Positions 11,656-22,229 are shown, counted from the first letter of the stretch. The stretch is 64,000 bases of DNA from Karalla daura (GCA_029224185.1 CM055190.1:1289791-1353790); one strand, 5' to 3'. The notes: generated by a model from the letters alone, not told the origin. Translations and numbers: made by a program.

Positions 11656-12603
11656 CATCCTCTGTGGCCTTTGACTGTGGCTGTCTTCGAAATCTGATGC
11701 CAGAGCCATTCACGTTGATATGCTTTAAATATTTCAAACAGCTCTGATGATGCAATTACCTGACCCCAGAGCAGCTCCAGGCTGAGACCAGACACTGCTC
11801 ACCCTCAGTTGCCTCATGTGCAATCTAACGCATGAAGAAGAGACAGACGGGTTTCTTATGGACATCCCAAATATGACTCAAGAACAGGAGAATTGGTCTG
11901 AAGATACAATAATAAAGCACAACACACATACTGACAAAATGAATGTTTTCCATTTTAAAGCAGCACAGATCACCACTTTTGTTTCTTGCATTAGTGGTTC
12001 TGGCACAATCTAAGAATATGAACCAAAAGAAGAGAAAAGAGCAGCCCCTAATGAAAACACACTGGTTCTTCAAATTATGTCTGTTTGTTTTATGACTTTT
12101 TGGTAGACCCTGAAATCACATAACCAGTATATCCAGGCTGTTTCTCTTCCTTCAGTCTATATTTAATTGTAGTATCTGAGGAATAAGATGAATTACTCGC
12201 AACAACAACAAGAAGTCCCGATCTGCTTGAGTTTTTCTCACTAGAAAAAGAGCCAAAATCATGTTTTACCCAGCAGCTGAATGTTTGTATTGTGTCAGCT
12301 GCACATCAGTGGATCTACATATTTAGGTCCAGATGTTTGTGTAACTTCCTTTAGTGTCCTCCAGTAGCTGTCAGCCAGAATGTAGTGGGCCGACGTCATC
12401 ATGTGATGAATATGAGTCTCCACTATCTCCAGCCTGAGCCAGAGTGGGAGTGAGTGTGGCTAATACAGGTGCATGTATTGGTTGTTTCAGACCTGAGAAG
12501 ATGTTAGCAGCGAATTCAGAAGCTGTAGTAGGGGAGAGACAAACAGACTCATGACTCTCATCTACGTCAGGCATGGAGAGGAGAAGGGGAGCAGAGGAAG
12601 AGG
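11656..12603. other. Intergenic, nothing recognised
   Basis: Overlapping short frames on opposite strands at 11816-12073 have no motif support. Confidence 0.3.
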
Positions 12604-12850
12604 AGTGTCTGGATCGTCTGTAGACCAGAAGGGTGGTGGTTACATCCCCTCCCAGAAGAGCAACAGGTGGAAGTGTCCTTCAGATCCTGACCCTGAACCT
12701 CTGGTGCTGAGTCAGCAGGTGACAAATGTGTGTGAATGAGTGAAGCAGATGCAGTGTCTGGAGCAGCCTGGGCCACCAGTGGATGAATGAGTGCATGTGA
12801 CACAGTCTGTAAGAGACTAGGGAAGCTCTAGATAAGAACATGTCCTTTTA
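12604..12850 (+). mobile_element. tRNA-type SINE-like repeat
   Basis: The order of blocks matches a teleost repeat I recognise: a box-B-like GGTGGTTACATCCCCTCCC, then AGAAGAGCAA, GTGGAAGTGTCCTT, ACCCTGAAC, GTGTCTGGAGCAG, TGGATGAATG, a CACAGT stretch, and the tail GACTAGGGAAGCTCTAGATAA followed by GTCC. The box B is degenerate (GGTTACATC instead of GGTTCGAATC), so this copy is old. The 5' boundary is approximate. Confidence 0.6.
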
Positions 12851-13064
12851 GTATTAACCAGAGACCCCATCCCTCCCTCCCTCCTTGAGCCTCCCATCAG
12901 GGAAGTAAGACGATACCTGACAGGACAATGGCTGAACTCAGGCCTGAGTTTGGCTGCATGATGCTGCCGGACTGAAACCCAATCGTCTGGAACCCAAATG
13001 TAACATTACATGAGGGGACAAAGCTGCTGTCACACACTATTAGTAGTCCCCAGCCAGCGGCACA
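12851..13064. other. Intergenic, nothing recognised
   Basis: Contains a short CCCTCCCTCC stretch near 12872; otherwise unassigned. Confidence 0.3.
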
Positions 13065-13770
13065 CTAGCTCCACCTGCCCAGAGGAACATCCACCAGATC
13101 CAGCTGCCCAGAGGAACATCCACCAGATCCAGCTGCCCAGACGAACATCCACCAGATCCACCTGCCCAGAGGAACATCCACCAGATCCAGCTGCCCAGAG
13201 GAACATCCACCAGATCCACCTGCCCAGAGGAACATCCACCAGATCCAGCTGCCCAGACGAACATCCACCAGATCCACCTGCCCAGAGGAACATCCACCAG
13301 ATCCAGCTGCCCAGACGAACATCCACCAGATCCACCTGCCCAGAGGAACATCCACCAGATCCACCACAGAGGATCATCCACCAGATCCACCTCCACAGAG
13401 GAACATCCACCAGATCCAGCTGCCCAGAGGAACATCCACCAGATCCACCTGCCCAGAGGAACATCCACCAGATCCACCTGCCCAGAGGAACATCCACCAG
13501 ATCCAGCTGCCCAGACGAACATCCACCAGATCCAGCTGCCCAGAGGAACATCCACCAGATCCACCACAGAGGATCATCCACCAGATCCACCTCCACAGAG
13601 GAACATCCACCAGATCCACCTCCACAGAGGAACATCCACCAGATCCACCTCCACAGAGGATCATCCACCAGATCCACCTCCACAGAGGAACATCCACCAG
13701 ATCCACCTCCACAGAGGAACATCCACCAGATCCACCTCCACAGAGGAACATCCACCAGAGCCTGCTTTCG
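13065..13770. repeat. 29-bp minisatellite with shorter variant units
   Basis: About 24 copies of a 29-bp unit containing GAGGAACATCCACCAGATCC. Two classes alternate (CTGCCCAGA and CTCCACAGA junctions), with some 26-bp units (CCACCACAGAGGATC). The unit lacks stops in most frames, so long frames are open on both strands. That is a consequence of the repeat, not evidence for a gene. Confidence 0.97.
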
Positions 13771-14027
13771 CTCTCCCATCTATTCCCTCCACCTGAGCTG
13801 CTGGACTGTTAGAGACAGAGCAGAACTTCTCACACAACAAAATGTGACACATCTCCCACAGACAAAGATGCAGAAACACAGTCATTCCTTTACACCTTAC
13901 TGAGGAACACACATTAGACCTGAGAAGGTCTGGAGACGAAGTTATCTGTTTGACCAGACAGGAAAAGAAAAACAGGTCAATCAAAAAAACAAAAAAAACA
14001 AACAAAAAAATAAACAAAATCTTGCCT
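13771..14027. other. Intergenic, A-rich stretch
   Basis: 13970-14020 is A-rich with CAAA units. Nothing else is recognised. Confidence 0.3.
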
Positions 14028-14172
14028 ATCTTTCTATTGTACCTGTCATATCCTATCTGGCATATCTACCCCAACTATCACCTCTTGTTGCACTGTAAGC
14101 ACTTCCATCGTCCCTCAACTGTTAGTCGCTTTGGATAAAAGCATCTGCCAAATGAGTGAATGTAATGTAGCT
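14028..14172 (+). mobile_element. LINE/SINE 3' tail fragment
   Basis: The block GTCGCTTTGGATAAAAGC followed by ATCTGCCAAATGAGTGAATG and TAATGTAG is the very common 3' tail shared by teleost LINEs and the SINEs they mobilise. Only the tail is clear; the upstream part (14028-14100) is inferred. Confidence 0.6.
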
Positions 14173-14385
14173 GTAACATCTAATTTCCCTGCATCCTTTC
14201 TCTTTTTTTCAATGAAAATAAAACGCACCATAAACAGCTCACAGTGAATAACTCAAATCTTCTCGAATCACAATTCGTTCTCCTGGCCATGGCGACAGCA
14301 GCCGTTGTGCCTGAGACTGGGAGGATTTGCGTCTTCCCTTCAGACGTGTTTTAGTCCCAATCATAGTCACTGCAGGCATTTCCAG
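14173..14385. other. Intergenic, nothing recognised
   Basis: Contains CCATGGCGACAGC near 14287, which resembles but does not match an X-box. Confidence 0.3.
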
Positions 14386-14805
14386 GTTTGATAAATGGTT
14401 TTGCGTGTGCTAATATTTCTAATCTGCATTTTCTCCTCCCAGGATTTTGCTCTCACGAGCAGGAACGCCCCATGTTGCATATGCATTAAGGCCAGGGTGC
14501 TAAATGGGCAGCGTGTGCTTTAATTATTAATATATTATTATTACTATCAGTGTTATTATTGTTTTATGTGTTATATGTGTTTTTTATATGTACGCTACTT
14601 TGACACCTTAATTTTCTTTGGGATAAATAAATAAATAAATATTTATGTTTATATTTATATTTATATTTATATTTATTTTTTCTTCCTCTCTTTGAAGACG
14701 CAGTCCACAGTCTGCACCGTAGATCAGCTTGCACATTTGTTTGCGGGTGACGCTGAGTTTGCACAGGTTTTTATAGACAAGAAGCTTTATTGGAGCAGGC
14801 CCCCA
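14386..14805. mobile_element. MITE-like repeat, end shared with 38.3 kb
   Basis: The right end (14737-14803: TTGCGGGTGACGCTGAGTTT, GCACAGGTTTTTATA, AAGCTTTATTGGAGCAGGCC) matches 38275-38338 at roughly 50 of 63 bases. The left end near 14386 (CAGGTTTGATAAATGG, TTTTGCGTGTGC) looks like the other inverted terminus. The interior contains an ATTT/ATTTAT microsatellite. Reading from the minus strand the end is GGCCTG(C/A)T--A-TAAAGC, a known teleost MITE terminus. Confidence 0.5.
14621..14682. repeat. (AAAT)n and (ATTTAT)n microsatellite
   Basis: AAATAAATAAATAAAT followed by repeated TTATAT/ATTTAT words inside the MITE-like segment. Confidence 0.9.
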
Positions 14806-15339
14806 GACAGATGGTACATGATTCAGCCCTGAAGGAGAAAACACATGAACCACAATCACACTGTGACTTATCCACAGTATTGTAAATAAACATAAAAAAT
14901 GACCAAAAAAAGTGAAAGGCTGCATATGTAAAGCTAAACATGAAATTAATATTAAAATTAATTAATGTTTTGCTCACTCAGATTCTTCATCGCATCATTT
15001 CTGTTTAACATTTAAAACCTGAGGTTTCTGTGATTATTGGACCAGGCTGGGGTGACGTCTCTCCTCCGTGCTGAGGCATCTCTCTGCCTCTAGATTGTTC
15101 TCTGTTCACTCTCATCCTGTCAGCTTCAGCCCAGAATAAACGCTCTGACAGATCTCCATCCGTCTCTGACACCTGCAGGTGTGACAGTCGACACAGGTCG
15201 CAGGTCAAAGTGTCCAAACAGCCGCTGCATCTGTGTGTGAGGCCTGCAGGACAGGGAGGAGAGTCCAGTCAGTTTGTGTACGGCTCTGCCTGTTGCTGAC
15301 TCCGTCCTGCTGCGTCATCCTCCTTCTCCTCCTGAGACT

Positions 15340-15341
<2 letters not shown>
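14806..15341. other. Intergenic, nothing recognised
   Basis: The interval ends in a CTCCTTCTCCTCCTGAGACTGAG run that leads into the G tract. A TGCGTCAT word near 15310 resembles a CRE half site. Confidence 0.3.
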
Positions 15342-15379
<38 letters not shown>

Positions 15380-15387
15380 CGGGGGGG
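15342..15387 (+). repeat. Poly-G tract, 38 G then C then 7 G
   Basis: An almost pure 46-base G run. Such runs can fold as G-quadruplexes and are hard to sequence, so the exact length may be wrong. Confidence 0.9.
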
Positions 15388-15489
15388 TGTATGAGCTGAT
15401 TTCATGTCATGTGATCAGTCTCGTCTGATCAATCCAAGTGTATTCCCCAAACTCCTGAGGAGGCTGGGAGCAGAGGAGGAGGAGGAAGA

Positions 15490-15625
15490 GGAGGGATCCA
15501 GTATGGAGAAGCATTCCGGAGCGTTGTCATGGTAACAGCAGTGTGGTGTGTGTCAGCAGCACATCCAGCCCTGTCTCAGCCTCGCAGCCTCCGCTCCCTC
15601 CTCCATTTTGGAGGTAGGAGCTGAC
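15490..15625 (+). promoter_or_regulatory. Possible promoter/5'UTR with X-box
   Basis: GTTGTCATGGTAAC at 15523-15536 is one mismatch from the RFX X-box consensus (GTNRCC, two bases, RGYAAC). It is followed by pyrimidine-rich, CG-containing sequence and by CCTCCATTTTGGAGG, a short palindrome ending in a good splice donor (GAG|GTAGGAG near 15614). The setting, next to a G run and a CRE-like half site, looks like a promoter with a noncoding first exon. This is inference: no coding exon could be joined to it securely. Confidence 0.3.
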
Positions 15626-15980
15626 TGTGTTGCAGATGTTGAACGACCGTGGTGCTCTGAATCATGTGAAACATGCAGATCAGCTGAGCCAGAGACAAAC
15701 ACAGCTCAGAGGATGTAAAGAAGCTCTCTGTGCATGTGAGTCAGTGAGGACTACAGTGATTCAGAGCATCAGAGCGTTAAGGTGAGAGCAGAAACTGTCA
15801 GCAGCAGGAACTCGGGGAGGGGGGAGGGGGGGTGATGGCACTGTCACAACAAACTGGAATGTTAAGTAATCTAGTCTCTATTCCTGATTCCTGAACAGCT
15901 GGAGCCTCTGCATTCATCAGCACTCACTCACTGGATACATTGATTTATGATAACAGTCACAAACCTCTCAGTGTTTCTGG

Positions 15981-16035
15981 TGTGTGTGTGTGTGTGTGTG
16001 TGGGGGGGGGATAAGCAACCATGACCCCCCCCCCC
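15981..16035. repeat. (GT)n followed by G9 and C11 runs
   Basis: About 10 GT units end in nine G (16002-16010); after 14 nt come eleven C (16025-16035). The G and C runs could pair as a nine-base stem. Confidence 0.85.
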
Positions 16036-16745
16036 TCTTCACTCTTTACAGGTGATACATAATCTCATTGAGAAATAAGAGAGAAATCAGTTTCTCAGTT
16101 TGTCCTCAGGAACACCTTCCAGCTCCGGGCCTCCCTCTCTGACTGCTGAAGTCCTGATCCACGCCTCCATCTTTTCCCGACTGGATTATTTATCTAGATT
16201 AACCTGGATAAATAGAAGGTAACATATGATGCAGATTCAACATGTGAAAGGGTTCAGCAGATAATGATGTTCTGTGTGCTCACCCATCAAGAGGTTTTGA
16301 GGAAATCCTTGATATTTATGGATTTATACCTGCGTGTCTTGCACACTGCACCACTGGGCTCAGGCCCTTCGCTCAGTACAAGCTGCTCAGTATCATGGGA
16401 TGTAAATGACACACAGACGATTCAAAACAACCTGCACTCATAAAGTCTGTGAAGTTTCAGGCTGGAGAGGGGAAAATAACACAGCAAGTGACAGAATTAG
16501 GATTAAGAGTGGGTTAGGATGGGGATTAAAGGGATGGAAACAGGAGAAGACAGGGGCTTAGGTTACGCTTCAGAAAAGGAATGCTGTTAGCGCTGGGTGC
16601 TCAGGAGAAGCGTGTGCGTGTGTTCGTTGGTGTGTGTATATGTGTGTGTCTCACAGAGGTGTGGGCGAGAGACGTGATCAAAAAGCAGGAAAACCACTGA
16701 GTTTGTCTCCTGGATCGTGGAGGAGGTCTGAGAGGAGGCTGCACC
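16036..16745. other. Intergenic, nothing recognised
   Basis: No gene-like features. GT-rich stretch at 16612-16652. Confidence 0.3.
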
Positions 16746-16754
16746 CCTGACGAT

Positions 16755-16790
16755 GCAGGTCCAGAGCACCACAGCAGCTTTCACTGAAGG
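16755..16790 (+). other. Weak short coding-exon candidate
   Basis: ATG at 16755 opens a frame reading MQVQSTTAAFTE and is followed by a fair donor (GAAG|GTAACA near 16791). It lies about 1.2 kb downstream of the possible promoter. There is no protein match in memory, so chance is a real possibility. Confidence 0.15.
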
Positions 16791-16829
16791 TAACAAGCAC
16801 TCCTCCTCTTCTCTTCTCTTTTCCACTCT

Positions 16830-16896
16830 ATCTCTCTCTCTCTCTCCCTCGCTCTCTCTCTCATACACACACACACACGCACACACACACACACAC
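16830..16896. repeat. (TC)n and (CA)n microsatellites
   Basis: CT-rich tract followed by ACACAC with a single G interruption; a separate (GT)n lies at 17002-17027. Confidence 0.9.
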
Positions 16897-17027
16897 TGGA
16901 GGGGAGTGACTGCAGGAAGCAGCGTCTGCAGACGCAGCATCTGCTGCTGTTCACTCCTGACTGTAATCCCTGCACATCCACAGCTGGGAACTGTCACAGG
17001 TTGTGTGTGTGTGTGTGTGTGTGTGTG

Positions 17028-18518
17028 GTGTGAGGATGAGCCAGACAGGCCACACCTCTCCCCTTCCTTCATGAAAACACGGCTAAAATTAGCATGACCT
17101 TTTTAAATCTTGTTTTCCCTGGCAAAAAATAGAAATCAAATGTCTCTCAGGGAAACAAAGAACTCCCCCCATCCTGAGCATCTCAGCCTGAGCCTGGAGC
17201 CAGAGCTCTGCATGAAATGAGCATTGATAAATTTAGCAGTGCTTACATAACATACTCAGTTAGAATCTCACTGATGGGGCAGAAAAAGACGTTAATTCCA
17301 ATTCAGATTCAAATTCACTCTCTGAAGACAAACGGAAGCAGCAAGAGTCACTGAGCCAACAGATGGGTCAACTTTTGTTCTTCACTGTTTCTTTATTCTT
17401 TTTATTCCTCTTCCAGCTCATTTTTCATTCGCCACTCCTCCTACAGTTTAGCGAGCACCCATAGAAATGATATATCAAGCATGTGGCTCGATCATCCCAA
17501 AAATGGTCTCATTTAAATGAATGGGAAGGGCTGAGAAAAAACAGGACATTATTCACCCGGAGGCTTTCACATCCATGGCTTCAGTGTGAACCACACATGC
17601 ACAGTTTTTTTTTCCTGTCAGCATGAATGGAAAAAGCAGAAAAACCCAACAACCATCAGCTGAATCATTTCAGCTTTAAAATGGTGATGAAACGGTGATT
17701 AAAGAATGTGCAGTCAACTGGCTGCTGTCCCACTCTGCTGACGAGCAGAGATACGTAGGTAAGTAAGAGTTTACTTACAGTTGACATCAGTAGTCATGAT
17801 GATGATGAGGAGGAGGAGGAGGAGGAGGAGGACTGTCTAGGTAAAGTTTTCATAAAAGGACGTGACATGTCTTTCTCGGTTCTGTGAGTGGTGGAGATGT
17901 AGAAGAAGAAGATCAGTTCACAGTGTTAATACTCACAGAGTGGCCACCAAAGAATACTTGTTTTACGAGTAGCTCTGACAGTAAAAAGAATAAACCCTGT
18001 CAGTTCTGCAGGATGTGTTCTTTTCTCTTCACTGCGTCTGGAGGCAAGAAAGGCTCCATCCACTGAGGCGTGATGGTAAGAGATACCCGTCACCGAGTGT
18101 GTGACTGTAGCAGAGGAGCAGCCACTCTGCTCTTCTCTGGACGGAGAGTCCCTCATCAATGTGAGTAGCGTAGTGGACGCCCTCGCTCCCAGTCAGGTGA
18201 CACTCTGCGGTCACTGCGGGTCCTGCTCAGGGGGAATAAACAGCTCCAACACTGCAGAGACAATGTCAATCCAGCTCATCACTAGGAAGCAATTACCTCT
18301 CTGTGGACGGTGGCTGAGCTGAGCTCTGCTGCTCACAAACACCCAGAGCCTGGAAGGGAGAACATACTGAGTGGCTGCACACAACCTCTCCAACCCTCCT
18401 CTGGCGCCGTGCGCATCCAGCCGTGCCAAATGTGAATCAGGAGCTAGGGAGACAAGCATAACACAGGCAGGGGAATTCTGGGTAATACAATGCCAGTGAT
18501 GAGCTGTTAGATACTCAC
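17028..18518. other. Intergenic or intronic, nothing recognised
   Basis: If the minus-strand exon at 18519-18661 is real, this is the start of its first intron. A GAT/GAG trinucleotide run lies at 17798-17831. No second minus-strand exon could be supported. Confidence 0.3.
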
Positions 18519-18661
18519 TGTCCATTCAGTTCAACGTGAGCAGGCAGCGCTGCAGCCGCGGACCCGCTGAGCACGAGCTGGACGAGCCAGAACTTCCTCT
18601 GCTGCCGCGAGTGCTGACGTAACTGAGGGAGAGCAAAGTGGAGCAAGGAGAGCTTCTTCAT
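18519..18661 (-). CDS. Candidate first coding exon with signal-peptide-like start
   Basis: On the minus strand an ATG at 18661 opens 47 codons. They run into a canonical donor (ACA|GTGAGTATC, GT at 18518-18517) just before the frame would stop. The peptide starts MKKLSLLHFAL, has a basic stretch (RQQRK, residues 19-23), then a hydrophobic run (FWLVQLVLSGSAAAAL, 24-39), then PAHVELNG. That is the shape of a signal peptide or signal anchor. An in-frame TGA lies 21 nt upstream of the ATG, which favours this start; the Kozak context is weak (T at -3). The exon is CG-rich (CCGCGG, GTCCGCGG), unlike its flanks. A TATA-like CTATATTAG lies about 70 nt upstream. I do not recognise the protein; downstream exons would lie at lower coordinates and were not found. 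Confidence 0.4.
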
Positions 18662-19315
18662 CAAGCTGCCGAGGAAACTTCAGCAGGGACAAATCTGTGG
18701 GAGGACACTGAGGGCCATGGAATGGTGCTAATATAGAAGCTATGGGATGCTGGTTTCAGGAGAATAGCCTCAGTCTGGGTTACAGTTTAAGTAGTACTGG
18801 GTGGTATGGTTTGGCTCACACTCACACTGTAGTTTACATCATACTCCATCCTGATCCAGATTCACACCAAGCTGCATTTAAAGTGTCTCCATCAATGAGG
18901 ACGTGATGATGCTTCAGAAGCTGTTGAACCACTCTGGAAATTGACTGTTCCATCTTTTTTTTTACTCATTTTGTATTTTAGCAGGGGCAGTTTTGGAGGA
19001 TAATAAGTAAAATACCAGATCATATTAATAGACTAGAAAATTCCAGCGCGCTGAAATTTCGGGAGTGCTCCGGGATGTGTGCCAGTTGGTTTGCAGCACA
19101 GTTGGTTTGCGCATGAGTCTTTTTGGTCCATAGCGGGGCCAAAAACTGGCATTTAGTTGGGGTCGAAGGAAAGCACACTTGCCAGGGCTGAGCCGCACGT
19201 TTTGCCGTATCATTTGTGCTTCTGCTTCCCTGAGCACCAGCTAGAGAGGAGCTGTTAGTTACTGCTACTCCTGTTACTACTAATGCTTCCTCTGCTAGCT
19301 GCATGCAGCCTGTGG
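18662..19315. other. Possible upstream region of the minus-strand exon
   Basis: No repeat or gene is recognised apart from an open minus-strand frame at 19020-19304 with no known motif. Contains the pair CAGTTGGTTTGC (19082, 19100). Confidence 0.3.
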
Positions 19316-19451
19316 TCCTGTTAGCATGGTGAGCGTGTAGTCAATGTTGCCATGGTGATGGAGCTTCTAATCAAGGTTGCCATGGTGATGGAGCTTCTAA
19401 TCAAGGTTGCCATGGTGACAAGGTCTTTGGTCAGTGTTGCCATGGTGACAG
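19316..19451. repeat. 30-bp tandem repeat carrying X-box-like motifs
   Basis: Four copies start GTTGCCATGGTGA at 19346, 19376, 19406 and 19436, exactly 30 bp apart, and a degenerate fifth (GTTAGCATGGTGAG) lies near 19320. Each core is one or two mismatches from the RFX X-box consensus. The spacers (ATGGAGCTTCTAATCAAG) are nearly identical between the first two units. The array lies 660-790 bp upstream of the minus-strand exon start. Confidence 0.85.
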
Positions 19452-20279
19452 CAGCAGAGCGAGAGAGAAGGGTGACTCTGGGATCACGATCTTTGAACGC
19501 TCAGTGATCGATCACAAACTGTCAGACTTATCAAAGAGTTGATCAGCAGGTCATCAGACGAGACTTGTGTCTCCAGTTTAAAGTCTGGATGGTCTCATTC
19601 AGACTTTCAGCTCAACGTGAGCTGGAGATGTTTGAAAAGGTCTGGAAGAGAAGAAGAAGAATTCTTGTTATTAATTAATGAATATTGTTTGTATTTATTG
19701 TTGTATTTGAATATTGTTATATTTATTTAGATGCTAATCTATGAATGACATTCATAAAGCCTGTCTTCAAATATTACATTTATATACACATAAAATATTT
19801 ATGTATAATTTCTATTTTTCTACTCACGTTTTATTTTCTTGAGAAATCAGACTCTTGAATTGTTTCCATGTCATGTTTCAGATGAACAGCCAATAGAAGA
19901 GCAGTCAGGGTGATGGCCAAACAAACTGATGAATCAGGTCCATGAACACATGAATTCTCTGAGGCGTCTATAGGATTCTGGTCCATGTAACAGATCCTCA
20001 CAGTTACTGATTTGCTCGGTCTTTGTGTCCAGCACTGAGGAGGATCAGCGGCAGCTCCAGCCTCGCTGCTGAGGCTGTGGCTCAGAGCTTCTCCAGGAGA
20101 TGTGGAGGACCACATTTGGGAGGGACAGCTCCAGAGGCCCATGTCATGAATGAGGCTCTAATGAAGCATCCTCCACTGATCTTCTCACTATATGTCTGGG
20201 AACATGAGAGTCTGGAGCAGTGTCTGCCACACACACTTCTACTTCCTAACTGTTTGAACCTGCAGGTTGTGATGAGTCT
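19452..20279. other. Intergenic, nothing recognised
   Basis: AT-rich at 19670-19830. Opposed short frames at 19831-20400 have no motif support. Confidence 0.3.
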
Positions 20280-20358
20280 GTTCTCCTCCTGCTCTCCTCC
20301 TGCTCTCCTCCTGCTCTCCTCCTATTCTCCTCCTGCTCTCCTCCTATTCTCCTCCTTT
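20280..20358. repeat. 12-bp TCTCCTCCTGCT tandem repeat
   Basis: Six units of TCTCCTCC(TG/TA)(C/T)T. Confidence 0.92.
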
Positions 20359-20905
20359 TCTGGAAAACGGTCTGGAGTGACTGCAGCGAAAACTGTCTGA
20401 AAACCGGAGTGTGTTGAATGCCTTAATCACCTCTTTGAGTCATGTTGTAGCTTCGGGCATTCAGAGCAAATCAGCTGAATCTCCGGTGTCCGTCATGATG
20501 TTCACGGCTGTAGTTGTAGTAAAATGCTGGTTGGTTTGAGCTGATGCTTCTGTGTGTCGTCATCAGACACTGCTGCACGATGGCGTCTAGCGGAGGACAT
20601 TTGTTGTAATTCAGAATTTATTCTCGATCATTTGTGACTACTGTCTAGTGGTTCATTTATTCTTTATTTATTCTACATCATTCCCTCATTACAGTCCAAT
20701 ACATTTTCCTAGAATAAATGACTTGGTTGGTGGGGTTGAATGTGACTGACTGACAGAATATCACTGAATAAAGGTTTCCCATCTCCTCTTTCTCTTAAAT
20801 AAAGGTGAAGAAGGACGGCTGACAGACTGGGTGGAGCACATGAGCACACAGCGACAGACAGCTCGGCCTCCAGAGGCCAAACAGTTCAAGTTGGAGATAA
20901 CTCAC

Positions 20906-21052
20906 AGTGAGTGCCGTCATCTCCAGCTGAACGTAGCAGATGGAGGTGAAGAGCGGCTCTTCCTCCTCTGAGGCCGAGTTATTTCGAGCGTGCGGGCTAA
21001 GGACGTTGAGCAGCCTTTGGAGCCCCTCCACCACCTGGACGGGCATGAAAAA
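20906..21052 (-). CDS. Candidate internal coding exon, unknown gene
   Basis: On the minus strand a pyrimidine-preceded acceptor (TTTCTCCAG) is followed by 147 nt (49 codons, phase 0 at both ends) and a canonical donor (ACT|GTGAGT). The peptide reads FFMPVQVVEGLQRLLNVLSP near the start, then a Ser/Glu patch (SASEEEEP) and LFTSICYVQLEMTAL. It resembles ordinary globular protein sequence and is richer in CG than its flanks. The frame stays open upstream of the acceptor too, so the 5' edge could be earlier. I cannot name the protein. It lies upstream of the 18.5-kb exon on the same strand, so the two are probably not in one gene if that exon is a true first exon. Confidence 0.3.
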
Positions 21053-22229
21053 CTGGAGAAACGTGACTCTGGTTCTGCATCTGAGCGATGCTCTGACTTC
21101 CTGTTTCTCTTTGGCTTCGTTTGCGTAACAGCTCTGAAAAGTGTTCAGACTGTCTGTCGTCTCACACCAGTTTGACCTGGTTAGACCCGATGCCTGACGT
21201 GAACCTGCCATTACAGCTTCAGGTGCTAACGTCGTTCACAGTGTGAGATCTACAGCTGTGGCTACTGAAGCTCACTCAGACGTTACCCGATGTTTCATTC
21301 CACAGAACCAAGTCTGATGCTCTCCTCTCGTGCTGCATCACTGCTGCACCACAGTGTGAAATGGCCTGACTTTGATCCCTGTTAATAAACCAACATCGTT
21401 CTTGAAAACCTGCAGAAATTAACAAAGTAAATCACTTTATTTTGTGTTCACTTCTCACAGGAATATCATTTTAAGTTACGGAAATTAGTTTGAATGCAAT
21501 GTTTATGACTCAATAGGAAAATGAAGCATCTTTGTCTTTTCTCCTATGATGTGTTCCAGTTATATGTGGATCCAGATATTTGTCAAAATCATCTCAGCTG
21601 ATCATTTGGGGCGAGTGAGAATTTCATGTTTATAAATGATGTGCTATGCAATGAAGGAGCTGATGAAAGGCCAACAGTGAGATAGGGAGGGTTTCTTTGG
21701 GAGATAAGAGAGAAAAGAGGCAGAAGAAGAAGCACAGCACTGGAAATGAGCACCATTAAAGGTCAAAGCGACTCCATCTTCACTAACATCTGCATCCAGA
21801 GTTCAGGACAAACAGTATCTGACGTCCAGAGGTTTGGAGATCTGTCCTTTTCGGCAGTTCTATAATTACAGTGCTGCATGTTGAACATGTTTCCTCATCT
21901 CTCACCTCCAGAGTCTGATTTCACTGATGTTCAGTCTTTCACTGACATATGAAATAATCTCTAAAGGCTCAGACATGATGCCCTATTCACATAAGCATAA
22001 CATATACATAAATTCACCTTGAATGTGATTATTATTAGTACTACTACAACTATTATTATTATTACTGCCAGGACAGGTAAATTTTTCCAGGACTCTCACC
22101 TTTATTCATTCTTTATTCACTCTTCAACCGTCTGTGGAGCCTCATACGTAAACTGTTCTAATTCCTCCATTATTTGATTTGCTTGGTCTAACACTTCAGC
22201 CATGTTCTTATGTTCTGTTTCCTTTTATA
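21053..22229. other. Intergenic, nothing recognised
   Basis: No gene or repeat family could be supported. Confidence 0.3.

Noticed and set aside
13010..13903. Long plus-strand frame (297 codons) as a protein gene
   Set aside because: It is carried by the 29-bp minisatellite; equally long frames are open on the other strand, and there is no splice or domain support.
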